Assembly (NCBI GenBank): GCA_937907455.1
Contig: CALESQ010000076.1
Coordinates: 75,363-139,362, forward strand
Direction of reading: 5' to 3'
Length of the DNA stretch: 64,000 nucleotides
Source: an uncultured Caldilineales bacterium
Lineage (GTDB): Bacteria > Chloroflexota > Anaerolineae > JAAEKA01
Shown here: positions 8,525-15,587 of the stretch, one piece after another
Layout of the letters: every line of letters begins with the position of its first letter
Position numbering within the stretch: the first letter of the stretch is position 1
Translations under genes and position numbers: made by a program
Notes under the pieces: generated by a model
Database searches by the model: none
Told to the model about the DNA's origin: nothing
What the model saw: only the letters and a program-made list of their open reading frames with translations

Positions 8525-8562
8525 AAAGACACGCCGTCGGAATCAACCGGCGGCGTGTCTTT
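8525..8562 (-). terminator. Intrinsic terminator of the RIO kinase gene
   Basis: AAAGACACGCCG (8525-8536) pairs exactly with CGGCGTGTCTTT (8551-8562). CGG/CCG and a T-G pair extend the stem to 16 around the loop AATCAA. Read on the minus strand it ends in CTTTATTT. It lies 18 bp past the stop codon of the kinase. Confidence 0.85.
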
Positions 8563-8580
8563 GCGGAATGAGGATGCGGC

Positions 8581-9531
8581 TTACAGGTCGTCGTTTTGGA
8601 ATCGTTCCCAAAGCGCCTGTGTGTGAGCCGCAGCATTCAGCTTTACCCCGTAGGGCGCGAAGTATTGGGTCAACCGTTCGATGTCGCGCTGCAATAGCCT
8701 CAGCGCGTGGGGGTTTCTCAGCGCTATCACCGCCTGGGGAAAGTCAATCACCACCGCGCGCCCCTGCCAGTACAGCACATTGTACGCGGACAGGTCACCA
8801 TGCACGCGGTTTTGGCGAAGCATTAACTCGACATGCCATAGCAGCCGCTCGAACAGGGGCTGCGCTTCGTTTGACTCCAGCCGCGCACTACTCAGCGTCG
8901 GCGCGGGCTGGTTTACCTCGCCGAAGTATTCCATCAGGATCGTATTGCCCAGATGTCCGATGGGACGCGGCACATCCGCTCCCGCGGCGTGCAGCGCGCG
9001 TAACATCGCATATTCATGCTCGATCCAGGAAAAGGTTGCGGCTTCGCGGCCAAAGTCGGTCTTCTGCGCGATAGCACGCTTCAGGCGGGTGTTGCGTACC
9101 ACGCCTTTGCCCTCTTCATCCAGCAGCAAGCGCCCTTCTTTGTAGATGGCGTCGTTGCGCAAGGTGCGATGCGCCTGCGGGCGGTAGATTTTAGCTGCAA
9201 TCAGCTCCATGCCGGTGCTGGGATGCGCCCGGCAGCAGTAGACATTCGCTTCTTTGCCGCCCTTCACACGCGCCAGCACGTCACTGATCACATTGTCGCG
9301 ATAGAAATCGGTCAGTGCCGCTTGCAGCAGGCGTTGTTCACTCTCGCCCACCACCAGCGTCGTGGTCAGATCATCGTCGCCATCCAGTTGTTCGATGATT
9401 TCATGGGGCAGAGTTGGCTTGGGTCGTGTCGCTGCTGGTCGTCGCGCGGTTCGGGCCTGCCGATGCGTCCTGCGATCCTGCGGCAGATAATGACCGAAAT
9501 CGTCATGGTCATCGTATGCTGACAAATTCAT
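8581..9531 (-). CDS. RIO-type atypical protein kinase
   Basis: A 316-residue RIO1-family kinase. Kinase signatures: glycine-rich loop replacement VKGGKEANVY (89-98), ATP-binding Lys114 in IAAKIYR, catalytic loop HGDLSAYNVLYW (Asp246, Asn251) and metal-binding Asp263 in VIDFPQA. The first 80 residues are a charged extension rich in Asp and Arg. Bacterial RIO proteins are uncommon and their substrates mostly unknown; eukaryotic and archaeal ones act in small-subunit ribosome maturation, and an S1-repeat protein gene lies just upstream in divergent orientation. The leader carries a small ORF and a terminator-like hairpin (9571-9705). The ATG at 9531 has GAGGAG 12 nt upstream. Confidence 0.93.
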   Translation of the reverse strand: MNLSAYDDHDDFGHYLPQDRRTHRQARTARRPAATRPKPTLPHEIIEQLDGDDDLTTTLVVGESEQRLLQAALTDFYRDNVISDVLARVKGGKEANVYCCRAHPSTGMELIAAKIYRPQAHRTLRNDAIYKEGRLLLDEEGKGVVRNTRLKRAIAQKTDFGREAATFSWIEHEYAMLRALHAAGADVPRPIGHLGNTILMEYFGEVNQPAPTLSSARLESNEAQPLFERLLWHVELMLRQNRVHGDLSAYNVLYWQGRAVVIDFPQAVIALRNPHALRLLQRDIERLTQYFAPYGVKLNAAAHTQALWERFQNDDL

Positions 9532-9570
9532 GGGTAAGGGAAACTCCTCAAATCGTCCATTTTCAGAATC

Positions 9571-9610
9571 AAAACGGCCACGGAGAACGCGTCGTGCGCT
9601 GCCGTGGCCG
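9571..9610 (-). terminator. Terminator-like hairpin in the RIO kinase leader (possible attenuator)
   Basis: CGGCCACGG (9575-9583) pairs exactly with CCGTGGCCG (9602-9610), with an 18-nt GC-rich loop. On the minus strand the stem is followed by TTTTG. It lies 40 nt upstream of the kinase start and just downstream of a small ORF with a strong Shine-Dalgarno, which is the layout of a transcription attenuator. Confidence 0.55.
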
Positions 9611-9633
9611 CCGAAAACGGAGGATGCGAGGAA

Positions 9634-9705
9634 TTAACCTCGTGGGGAACACCAGGCGCACGCGCAAAAAACAGCCCATTGAGCAAAGCTATTCACTTGA
9701 GACAT
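9634..9705 (-). CDS. Candidate 23-residue leader peptide ahead of the RIO kinase
   Basis: A short ORF with ATG at 9705 and TAA at 9634-9636. AAAGGAGG (9716-9723, minus strand), close to a perfect Shine-Dalgarno, ends 10 nt before the ATG, which is stronger than the site of the kinase itself. The peptide starts MSQVNSFAQWAVF and its second half is rich in Cys (3) and Trp (2 in all). Its stop lies 24 nt before a terminator-like hairpin. It could be a sensing leader peptide or an independent microprotein. The main alternative is chance. Confidence 0.45.
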   Translation of the reverse strand: MSQVNSFAQWAVFCACAWCSPRG

Positions 9706-9759
9706 GTTGCACGTGCCTCCTTTACAAGAGATTTAAGATAAGACAGAACAACTATAACG

Positions 9760-9792
9760 CATAGCCTCTGATTCGTCAAATCAGAGGCTATG
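9760..9792. other. Perfect 14-bp hairpin in the RIO kinase/S1 divergent region
   Basis: CATAGCCTCTGATT (9760-9773) and AATCAGAGGCTATG (9779-9792) pair without mismatch around a 5-nt loop. No T-run follows on either strand. On the minus strand it precedes the small leader ORF, so it may be part of the kinase 5' leader or an operator. Confidence 0.5.
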
Positions 9793-10013
9793 CTGCCTGT
9801 GTAAGCAGTGGTATCAGTACTTTTGGATGATTTGCACCTTGAGTGTCGGCGGTATGGTGAGTAGGTGGTTTTGGTAGCAACATTCAGCACGCTGAGTGAG
9901 CCACGCAGTGCGTTTCTCATCTGCAGCGCCAAAGTCGAATGTCCTGCTCAACCAGTCGCACGGTTGTGAGCAGGCGCGAACCTGTGCCGTTGCTGCAAAC
10001 AGTGATATGAGGC
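9793..10013. other. Non-coding divergent spacer
   Basis: I see no convincing gene here. The only structure is a hairpin at 9944-9973, CTGCTCAACC against GGTTG-TG-AGCAG with a 2-nt bulge, shortly before the promoter at 10014. Confidence 0.4.
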
Positions 10014-10041
10014 TTGACAAGCCTTCCAAACTTCATATAAT
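10014..10041 (+). promoter_or_regulatory. Consensus sigma-70-type promoter for the S1-repeat gene
   Basis: TTGACA at 10014-10019 and TATAAT at 10036-10041 are both perfect consensus hexamers separated by 16 nt. The gene start at 10092 gives a leader of roughly 45 nt with GGAGAGGAAGGG as ribosome-binding region. This predicts strong constitutive expression. Confidence 0.88.
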
Positions 10042-10091
10042 TGTGCAAAATATCTCGACCGTTAAGATTTGTTGGAGAGGAAGGGCGTCGT

Positions 10092-11153
10092 ATGATGCAC
10101 GATTTTGATGATACAGGAAACCATGACCGAAAAACAGCCCAATCCGGTTATGGAGCCGCAGTACAGGATGACTATTGGCAGGCCCTGCTTGATCAGGGCG
10201 AAGTAACTGGCTTGAACGAGCCGCCTCCGTGGGTTGGCAACGGCCATACCCATGCAATGGCCGAAGAAGACGACTACAACGAGGATAAGAACGATTGGCA
10301 GCGTGCTGAAGCCTTATTTGATCAGCGCGAATGCTGCTTCCTGAATATAGTCGGCTACAATCGTGGCGGCCTGCTGGTGAAGTTTGGCAACATCACCGGC
10401 TTTATCCCCAGCTCGCATTTGGTAGATTTCCCCGGCATTGTTGACCCCTACGAACGGGAAGATGCGCTGAAACAGCGCGTTGACACCGAGCTGAAGTTGC
10501 AAATCATTGAAATTGATCGCCACCAGACCCGGCTGATCCTGTCTGAGCGCATTGCGCGCGAGGCAGAGCGCGGCGAAAGCCTGTTTGGGCGCATCAACGC
10601 TGGCGACATCCTTAGCGGGCGCGTCAGCAACCTACGCCGTTTCGGCGCGTTTGTAGACCTCGGCGGCTACGAGGGCCTGATCCACATCTCCGAGTTGTCA
10701 TGGGGCCGCGTCAACCACCCCGGTGATGTAGTGCGCCCCGGCGACGAAGTGCAGGTCTATGTGCTTGACGTGGATCCTCAAGAGCGTAAAATTCAACTCA
10801 GCCTGAAATATCTGCAATCAGACCCCTGGCAAAACGTGTTGGAGCGTTTCCATGCCGGTGATGTGGTAGAAGGTCAGGTTACCAACGTGGTCAGCTTCGG
10901 CGCATTTATCCGTTTAGACGAAGGCATTGAGGGCCTGATCCACATTTCCGAGCTGGCTGAAGGCACCTTCCTTCACCCCCGCAACGTGTTGCGCGAAGGC
11001 CAGCGCGTGGAGGTGAAAGTGCTGGGCGTGGAGTTAGAAAACCGGCGCATCGGTCTCAGCCTGCGCCAGGCCCATCCACCGCAGCGTATTGTCTGGCCGT
11101 CTCCGGCGCAATCTCCGGTGTTTTTCGCGGCCAGCCCCGACCCCGGGTTTTAG
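10092..11153 (+). CDS. S1 RNA-binding-domain protein, three repeats (ribosomal protein S1-like)
   Basis: A 353-residue protein with an acidic N-terminal tail (1-70) and three OB-fold S1 domains at about 76-152, 170-238 and 255-325. The last two carry the strongest motifs, RRFGAFVDLGGYEGLIHISEL and SFGAFIRLDEGIEGLIHISEL. The first, degenerate at its start, has GFIPSSHL. This is the layout of short S1 proteins (E. coli S1 has six domains), so it probably binds mRNA on the 30S subunit. ATG at 10092 chosen for its purine-rich upstream; ATG at 10095 also possible. It is divergent from the RIO kinase gene, and a consensus promoter precedes it. Confidence 0.9.
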   Translation: MMHDFDDTGNHDRKTAQSGYGAAVQDDYWQALLDQGEVTGLNEPPPWVGNGHTHAMAEEDDYNEDKNDWQRAEALFDQRECCFLNIVGYNRGGLLVKFGNITGFIPSSHLVDFPGIVDPYEREDALKQRVDTELKLQIIEIDRHQTRLILSERIAREAERGESLFGRINAGDILSGRVSNLRRFGAFVDLGGYEGLIHISELSWGRVNHPGDVVRPGDEVQVYVLDVDPQERKIQLSLKYLQSDPWQNVLERFHAGDVVEGQVTNVVSFGAFIRLDEGIEGLIHISELAEGTFLHPRNVLREGQRVEVKVLGVELENRRIGLSLRQAHPPQRIVWPSPAQSPVFFAASPDPGF

Positions 11154-11185
11154 TCGCTTTTCTACGGCTTTTATCTTCGCCATTT

Positions 11186-11222
11186 CAGCCCAGCGGCGCA
11201 CTTTGCCCGCTGGGCTGTTTTT
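11186..11222 (+). terminator. Intrinsic terminator after the S1-repeat gene
   Basis: CAGCCCAGCGG (11186-11196) and CCGCTGGGCTG (11207-11217) form an 11-bp perfect stem followed by TTTTT. It ends only 9 nt before the ftsK ATG and takes the place where an ftsK ribosome-binding site would be. Confidence 0.9.
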
Positions 11223-11231
11223 CCTGCCACC

Positions 11232-13529
11232 ATGACCAACCAAGCTCCTCGGCAGCCCAGAAAGCAACCTACCGCTCCCGGCAAAGCGCGTTCTGCCGCG
11301 CCGCCGCGGCGCGCCTGGCAGCGCGGCCTGGAGGCGAATCTGGAAATCATAGCCCTTATCGGCTTGATCGCTTTTGGCTTGCTGTTGGCAGGACATCTGC
11401 GCGCTGCGCCTCCGCACCCCGGTGTGGTGGCCCAGGGTTTTGGTTGGGCGGCGTTGCCTATGCTGCTTCTGGGCCTGGTGCTCATGCTGGGCCTGCTGAT
11501 GCGGCAGACCGTGCAGCGCTTGAACGTGGCTTGGCGCATTCCCTGGCAACCACTTGGTGAAGGGTTGTTTGGTGTAGTGCTGTTGCTGGCTGCCGCGCTG
11601 GGCCTGAGTGCAGTACGCAGCCAAGACAATCCTTTGCAACGCGCCCTGGCTGGGCAAGATGGCGGGCTGACCGGTTGGCTGTTGGGCGCATTGCCCGCGC
11701 AGGTGCTGGGCGATTTGCCTGCGGCATTGCTGCTGCTGTTGCTGGGCGCGCTGGGCTTGTGGATCGTTGGCCGCTCTGCCCATTTCCCCGCCGTGGAATG
11801 GGGCGCACTGCCCGGCTTGTTGCGCCACTGGGCCGGCAAGCTGTTGCCCGCAGCCGACGATGAGCCGCAACCCTCTCCAGATCAGGCCCCGCCGCCCGCC
11901 GTGCAGCCGTCACGCGCCCGCCCGCGCCCCGCTGCCTTTGACCCCGACGACAGGCCCTCGATTGCTGGCAAGCCGCGTGAGACGAGCGTGCCCAAGCCGC
12001 GGCGTCCGGCAGCGCGGCCCAAGGCGCAGCCTTTGACTGCCCAGCCGCGGCCTGAATTTTTGCCGCCACTCAGTCTGCTCAACGAAGCTGCGGCCAAACC
12101 GGGGCAAGCTGCCGATCTGGCCTACAAGCAGCAGGTGATCGAGCAGACCCTCGCCAGCTTCAACGTGCCTGCCAAGGTGGTGGATATTCAGGTTGGCCCC
12201 ACAGTGACACAATTCGGTGTGCAGCCCGGAACGCTGGCGCGGCGCGATGCCGATGGCGACCTGGTGCAACGCCGCGTGCGCGTCAGCCGCATTCGCTCGC
12301 TGGCCAACGACCTGGCGTTGGCGCTGGAGGCCCCTTCGCTGCGCATCGAAGCGCCTGTGCCCGGCAAGAGCTATGTTGGCATCGAGGTTCCCAACAGCCG
12401 TTCTGACCTGGTGCCGTTGCGCGCGGTGCTGGAAGCGCCGGAGTTTGCCGCCGTCAAGTCGCCGCTGGCGGTGGCGCTGGGGCGCAACGTTGCCGGTCAG
12501 CCGGTAGCTGCCGATTTGGCGACCATGCCGCATCTGCTGATTGCTGGCGCCACTGGCTCCGGCAAGTCGGTGTGTATTCACAGCCTGATTTGCAGCCTGC
12601 TTTTCAGCAACGGGCCTGATCAACTGCGCTTGCTGCTGGTTGATCCCAAACGTGTGGAATTGCCGGTGTACAACGATGTAGCGCACTTGATTGCGCCGGT
12701 GGTCACCGACATAGACCAGGTGCTGGGCGCGCTTACCTGGCTGACCTTGCAAATGGATGAGCGCTACCGCGCCTTTTCGCAGGTGGGGGCGCGCAACCTC
12801 AAGGATTATAATCGCAAGGTGGCACGCAAAAACAAGCCTGCCGAGTGGCGTGAATTCGAGCCTTTCCCCGCCATTGTGCTGGTTGTAGATGAGCTGGCCG
12901 ACTTGATGCTGGCCGCGCCCGACAAAGTGGAATATGCCATTACCCGCTTGGCGCAAATGGCGCGCGCCACAGGTATTCATCTGGTGTTAGCCACGCAGCG
13001 CCCCAGTGTCAACGTGGTCACCGGCCTGATCAAGGCCAATTTTCCGGCCCGGCTGGCTTTCGCAGTCACCAGTCAGATGGATAGCCGCGTGGTGCTGGAC
13101 ACCCCAGGTGCAGAAAAGCTGCTGGGGCGCGGTGACATGCTGTTCATGCGCTCCGACAGCAGCAAGCTGGATCGTATTCAGGGCTGCTTTGTTACCGACA
13201 AGGAGATTGGCGCGCTGGTGAGCTTTTGGCGCAACACCATGCCGCGGCCGGATCTGCCCGCCAACCAACCACGCTTTCCTTGGACCGGGCTGATGGCGCA
13301 ACTGGAAAACCAGGACGACCAGTACGAGCGCGCTTTGGATCTGGTGCAGGGCCAGCGGCGCGTTAGCACTTCGTGGTTGCAACGCCGCCTGCGCGTTAGC
13401 TTTCATCGCGCGGCCGAGCTGATGAGCCGTATGGAAGAAGATGGCTATGTAAGCACCGATGAGGGGGGCGGCCGCGGGCGTGAGGTGTTGCTGGCGGGCA
13501 GTCGCGGCGATCAGGATGACTGGGGCTAA
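11232..13529 (+). CDS. ftsK: DNA translocase of the FtsK/SpoIIIE family
   Basis: Membrane-anchored motor that pumps DNA through the division septum and aligns the dif region. In 765 residues: about four hydrophobic segments between 35 and 185, a Pro/Arg-rich linker (about 210-280), the alpha/beta motor with Walker A GATGSGKSVCIHS (about 440) and Walker B IVLVVDELADLML, QRPSVNVVTGLIKANFPARLAF, and a C-terminal winged-helix gamma domain (about 700-760; RRVSTSWLQRRLRVSFHRAA) that reads KOPS-like sites. The linker is short, so total length is like SpoIIIE. No Shine-Dalgarno precedes the ATG because the upstream terminator abuts it; either a leaderless transcript or a later start is possible. Confidence 0.93.
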   Translation: MTNQAPRQPRKQPTAPGKARSAAPPRRAWQRGLEANLEIIALIGLIAFGLLLAGHLRAAPPHPGVVAQGFGWAALPMLLLGLVLMLGLLMRQTVQRLNVAWRIPWQPLGEGLFGVVLLLAAALGLSAVRSQDNPLQRALAGQDGGLTGWLLGALPAQVLGDLPAALLLLLLGALGLWIVGRSAHFPAVEWGALPGLLRHWAGKLLPAADDEPQPSPDQAPPPAVQPSRARPRPAAFDPDDRPSIAGKPRETSVPKPRRPAARPKAQPLTAQPRPEFLPPLSLLNEAAAKPGQAADLAYKQQVIEQTLASFNVPAKVVDIQVGPTVTQFGVQPGTLARRDADGDLVQRRVRVSRIRSLANDLALALEAPSLRIEAPVPGKSYVGIEVPNSRSDLVPLRAVLEAPEFAAVKSPLAVALGRNVAGQPVAADLATMPHLLIAGATGSGKSVCIHSLICSLLFSNGPDQLRLLLVDPKRVELPVYNDVAHLIAPVVTDIDQVLGALTWLTLQMDERYRAFSQVGARNLKDYNRKVARKNKPAEWREFEPFPAIVLVVDELADLMLAAPDKVEYAITRLAQMARATGIHLVLATQRPSVNVVTGLIKANFPARLAFAVTSQMDSRVVLDTPGAEKLLGRGDMLFMRSDSSKLDRIQGCFVTDKEIGALVSFWRNTMPRPDLPANQPRFPWTGLMAQLENQDDQYERALDLVQGQRRVSTSWLQRRLRVSFHRAAELMSRMEEDGYVSTDEGGGRGREVLLAGSRGDQDDWG

Positions 13530-13543
13530 AATTTCGTGCTTTA

Positions 13544-13562
13544 ACCTGACGTCAGGTATAAT
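13544..13562 (+). promoter_or_regulatory. 14-bp palindrome overlapping a -10 box
   Basis: ACCTGACGTCAGGT (13544-13557) is a perfect palindrome whose last base is the first base of TATAAT (13557-13562). No good -35 hexamer is visible. The overlap is what an operator of a dimeric regulator would look like, controlling the zinc-ribbon membrane protein gene that starts at 13611. Confidence 0.55.
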
Positions 13563-13610
13563 GACGTTCTATCAAGTTGTTTATCAATCAACGTACGAGG
13601 TTTCTTCTGC

Positions 13611-14162
13611 ATGGACATCGGTCAAATTTCCAACGCAATCGGCTCAGTGTTGCAGGTAGTAGTAGCCGTGTGCGGTGCTTTTGTGCTGGCCTTCTGGCTG
13701 GCGATCATTATCTGGACGTGGCGCGACGTGCGCGCCCGCTCGCGCGATATCTTCACGGCTGTTCTGGCGCTGGTGCTGGTAGCCATCTTCCCGATTGTGG
13801 GCCTGTTGCTGTACCTGTTGCTGCGCCCCAAAGAAACCCTGGCCGAGGCCTATGACCGGGCGTTGGAAGAAGAAGCCTTGCTGCGCGGCATCGAAGAGCA
13901 ACTGGTGTGCCCCAACTGCAATCGTGTGGTGGAAAAGGATTGGCATTTCTGCGCCTACTGCTTCACCCAGGTGAAAAAGGATTGCCCCCGCTGTCACAAG
14001 CTGCTGGAACTGAGTTGGAGCATTTGCCCCTATTGCGGTAACTCGGCTAATGTACCCACGGTGCGCTCGTCTGGCGAGTTGCCTGCACCCGGCCCACTGA
14101 ACGCAACGGTTCGCCCAGCCCGCGACTCGTTGGCAGTTACCGATTTGCCGATCGTTGAATAA
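13611..14162 (+). CDS. Membrane protein with double zinc ribbon
   Basis: A 183-residue protein. Two transmembrane helices (about 13-36 and 46-68) are followed by an acidic helix (KETLAEAYDRALEEEALLRGIEEQ) and a double zinc ribbon: CPNC...CAYC then CPRC...CPYC, eight cysteines in four pairs. A Pro-rich tail follows. Function unknown; such ribbons usually hold Zn2+ and mediate protein or nucleic-acid contacts on the cytoplasmic face. It has its own palindrome-overlapped -10 box and its own terminator, so it is monocistronic. Confidence 0.8.
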   Translation: MDIGQISNAIGSVLQVVVAVCGAFVLAFWLAIIIWTWRDVRARSRDIFTAVLALVLVAIFPIVGLLLYLLLRPKETLAEAYDRALEEEALLRGIEEQLVCPNCNRVVEKDWHFCAYCFTQVKKDCPRCHKLLELSWSICPYCGNSANVPTVRSSGELPAPGPLNATVRPARDSLAVTDLPIVE

Positions 14163-14185
14163 CCGCTGGCGCTTGCCCTTCCCTG

Positions 14186-14214
14186 AAACAGACCTCATGC
14201 AGGTCTGTTTTTTT
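14186..14214 (+). terminator. Intrinsic terminator
   Basis: AAACAGACCT (14186-14195) pairs with AGGTCTGTTT (14201-14210) around CATGC, followed by TTTT. It ends the transcript of the zinc-ribbon gene. Confidence 0.92.
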
Positions 14215-14312
14215 GTTTCAGAACCGAGCCAGCGAAAGCCCCTGTTGCCTTTGCTGTGAAAAGGGAGAGCGCTTTGCTGCATGACCCGACTGAAGGCGTG
14301 TTTAGCGTTCGG

Positions 14313-15587
14313 TTAGTGTTTTTGGCGCGGTTTGCGTGCCTGCCAGGCTGAGCGTCCGGCATCAATGCTGGCACGCAGTCGCCCGCGCCGTGTGGGCGCT
14401 TCTGCAGGCCCCATCAATGCAGCATAAAGACGCCGAGCGCCGCGTCGCCAGACCGAACGCGCCGAGGCTAGTTGGTAGCCTGCCTCGCGCTGGGCATCTC
14501 GCCACCAGGGGATGGCCGGGCGCTGCACCGGTGCTCCCCAGCGCAGCGCCGCAGCAGCCCAGGTGAGACCCGCACCGAAACCCGCCAACACCAGATTGTC
14601 GCCCGGTCGGATGCGTCCCGCAGCAAGGGCCTCGCACAGGGCAATGGGAATGGAGGCCGCCGAAGTGTTGCCGTAGTTCTGCAGGTTGATGAATACCTTG
14701 TCTTCGGCGATTTTAAGCTGTTTTATCACCGACGATTGGATGATGCGCGTGTTGGCCTGATGAGGAATCACCAGGTCTACCCCAGATAGCTCCCAGCCGG
14801 CGCGGGCCGCCGCCTGGCGCACGCCATCGGCCATGGCCTGCACGGCAAAGCGAAACACGGCCTGCCCATCCATGCGCACCGTGTGCATACGTTTGCTGAC
14901 TGTTTCCAGGCTGGGTGGGTGAGCACTGCCGCCCGCAGGCACAATCAGCGCCTCGCCGCCAGAGCCATCGGAACCGAGCACACAGCTTAGAATACCGCCC
15001 GGCTCATCGCTGGCTGCTACCAGCACCGCACCGGCGCCATCACCAAACAGAATGCAGGTGCTGCGGTCGCTCCAATCCACGAAGCGCGTGAGCGTTTCGG
15101 CTCCTATCACCAGCACATAGTCGGCATCACCGGCCAAAATCAGCGCGCGGGCCATCGAAAGGCCGTAGACAAAGCCAGAACAGGCCGCACTCAGATCGTA
15201 TGCCCCGGCCTTGCTTGCACCCAGCGCATCTTGCAACAGGCAGGCGGTGGCAGGGATCACATATTCCGGCGTGGATGTGGCGCAGATCACCACATCCAGC
15301 AGGCTGGGTGCAACATCGGCCACGCGCATTGCCTCGCGCGCGGCCTGCAACGCCAGGGTAAAAGTGGTTTCACGCGGAGCTGTGGCTACGCGGCGTTGAC
15401 AAATGCCTGTGCGCGAGCGAATCCACTCGTCAGAGGTATCTACCAGGCGCGCCAATTCCTCGTTGGTGAGGATGCGTTCCGGCAGCGCCATGCCCCAGCC
15501 GACAATCTGCGCGCTGCGTGCCTGCCGTGCCGGTGCAGGGACGAGCGGTAGCGGCGCGGGCAAGGAGGAGGTGGCAAACCGCTTCAT
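14313..15587 (-). CDS. fabH: 3-oxoacyl-ACP synthase III with C-terminal basic extension
   Basis: Condenses acetyl-CoA (or a branched primer) with malonyl-ACP to start fatty-acid synthesis. The KAS III triad is present: Cys136 in DLSAACSGFVYG, His276 in IPHQANTRI, Asn307 in NYGNTSAAS. At 424 residues it is about 95 longer than usual. About 25 extra residues lie at the N-terminus and about 70 lie after the normal end GFGAGLTWAAAALRWG. The tail is rich in Arg, Trp and Ala (WWRDAQREAG, VWRRGARRLYAAL). ATG at 15587 overlaps the fabF stop as ATGA, with a GGAGGCGGAG ribosome site, so it is translationally coupled to fabF. Confidence 0.92.
   Translation of the reverse strand: MKRFATSSLPAPLPLVPAPARQARSAQIVGWGMALPERILTNEELARLVDTSDEWIRSRTGICQRRVATAPRETTFTLALQAAREAMRVADVAPSLLDVVICATSTPEYVIPATACLLQDALGASKAGAYDLSAACSGFVYGLSMARALILAGDADYVLVIGAETLTRFVDWSDRSTCILFGDGAGAVLVAASDEPGGILSCVLGSDGSGGEALIVPAGGSAHPPSLETVSKRMHTVRMDGQAVFRFAVQAMADGVRQAAARAGWELSGVDLVIPHQANTRIIQSSVIKQLKIAEDKVFINLQNYGNTSAASIPIALCEALAAGRIRPGDNLVLAGFGAGLTWAAAALRWGAPVQRPAIPWWRDAQREAGYQLASARSVWRRGARRLYAALMGPAEAPTRRGRLRASIDAGRSAWQARKPRQKH

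Noticed and set aside
8316..8636. 106-residue minus-strand ORF
   Set aside because: It overlaps the end of the RIO kinase gene, spans the terminator and dispersed repeats, and has no domain or ribosome site.
9693..10029. Minus-strand ORFs in the RIO kinase/S1 gap
   Set aside because: They overlap the hairpins and the S1 promoter, have no ribosome sites and resemble nothing.
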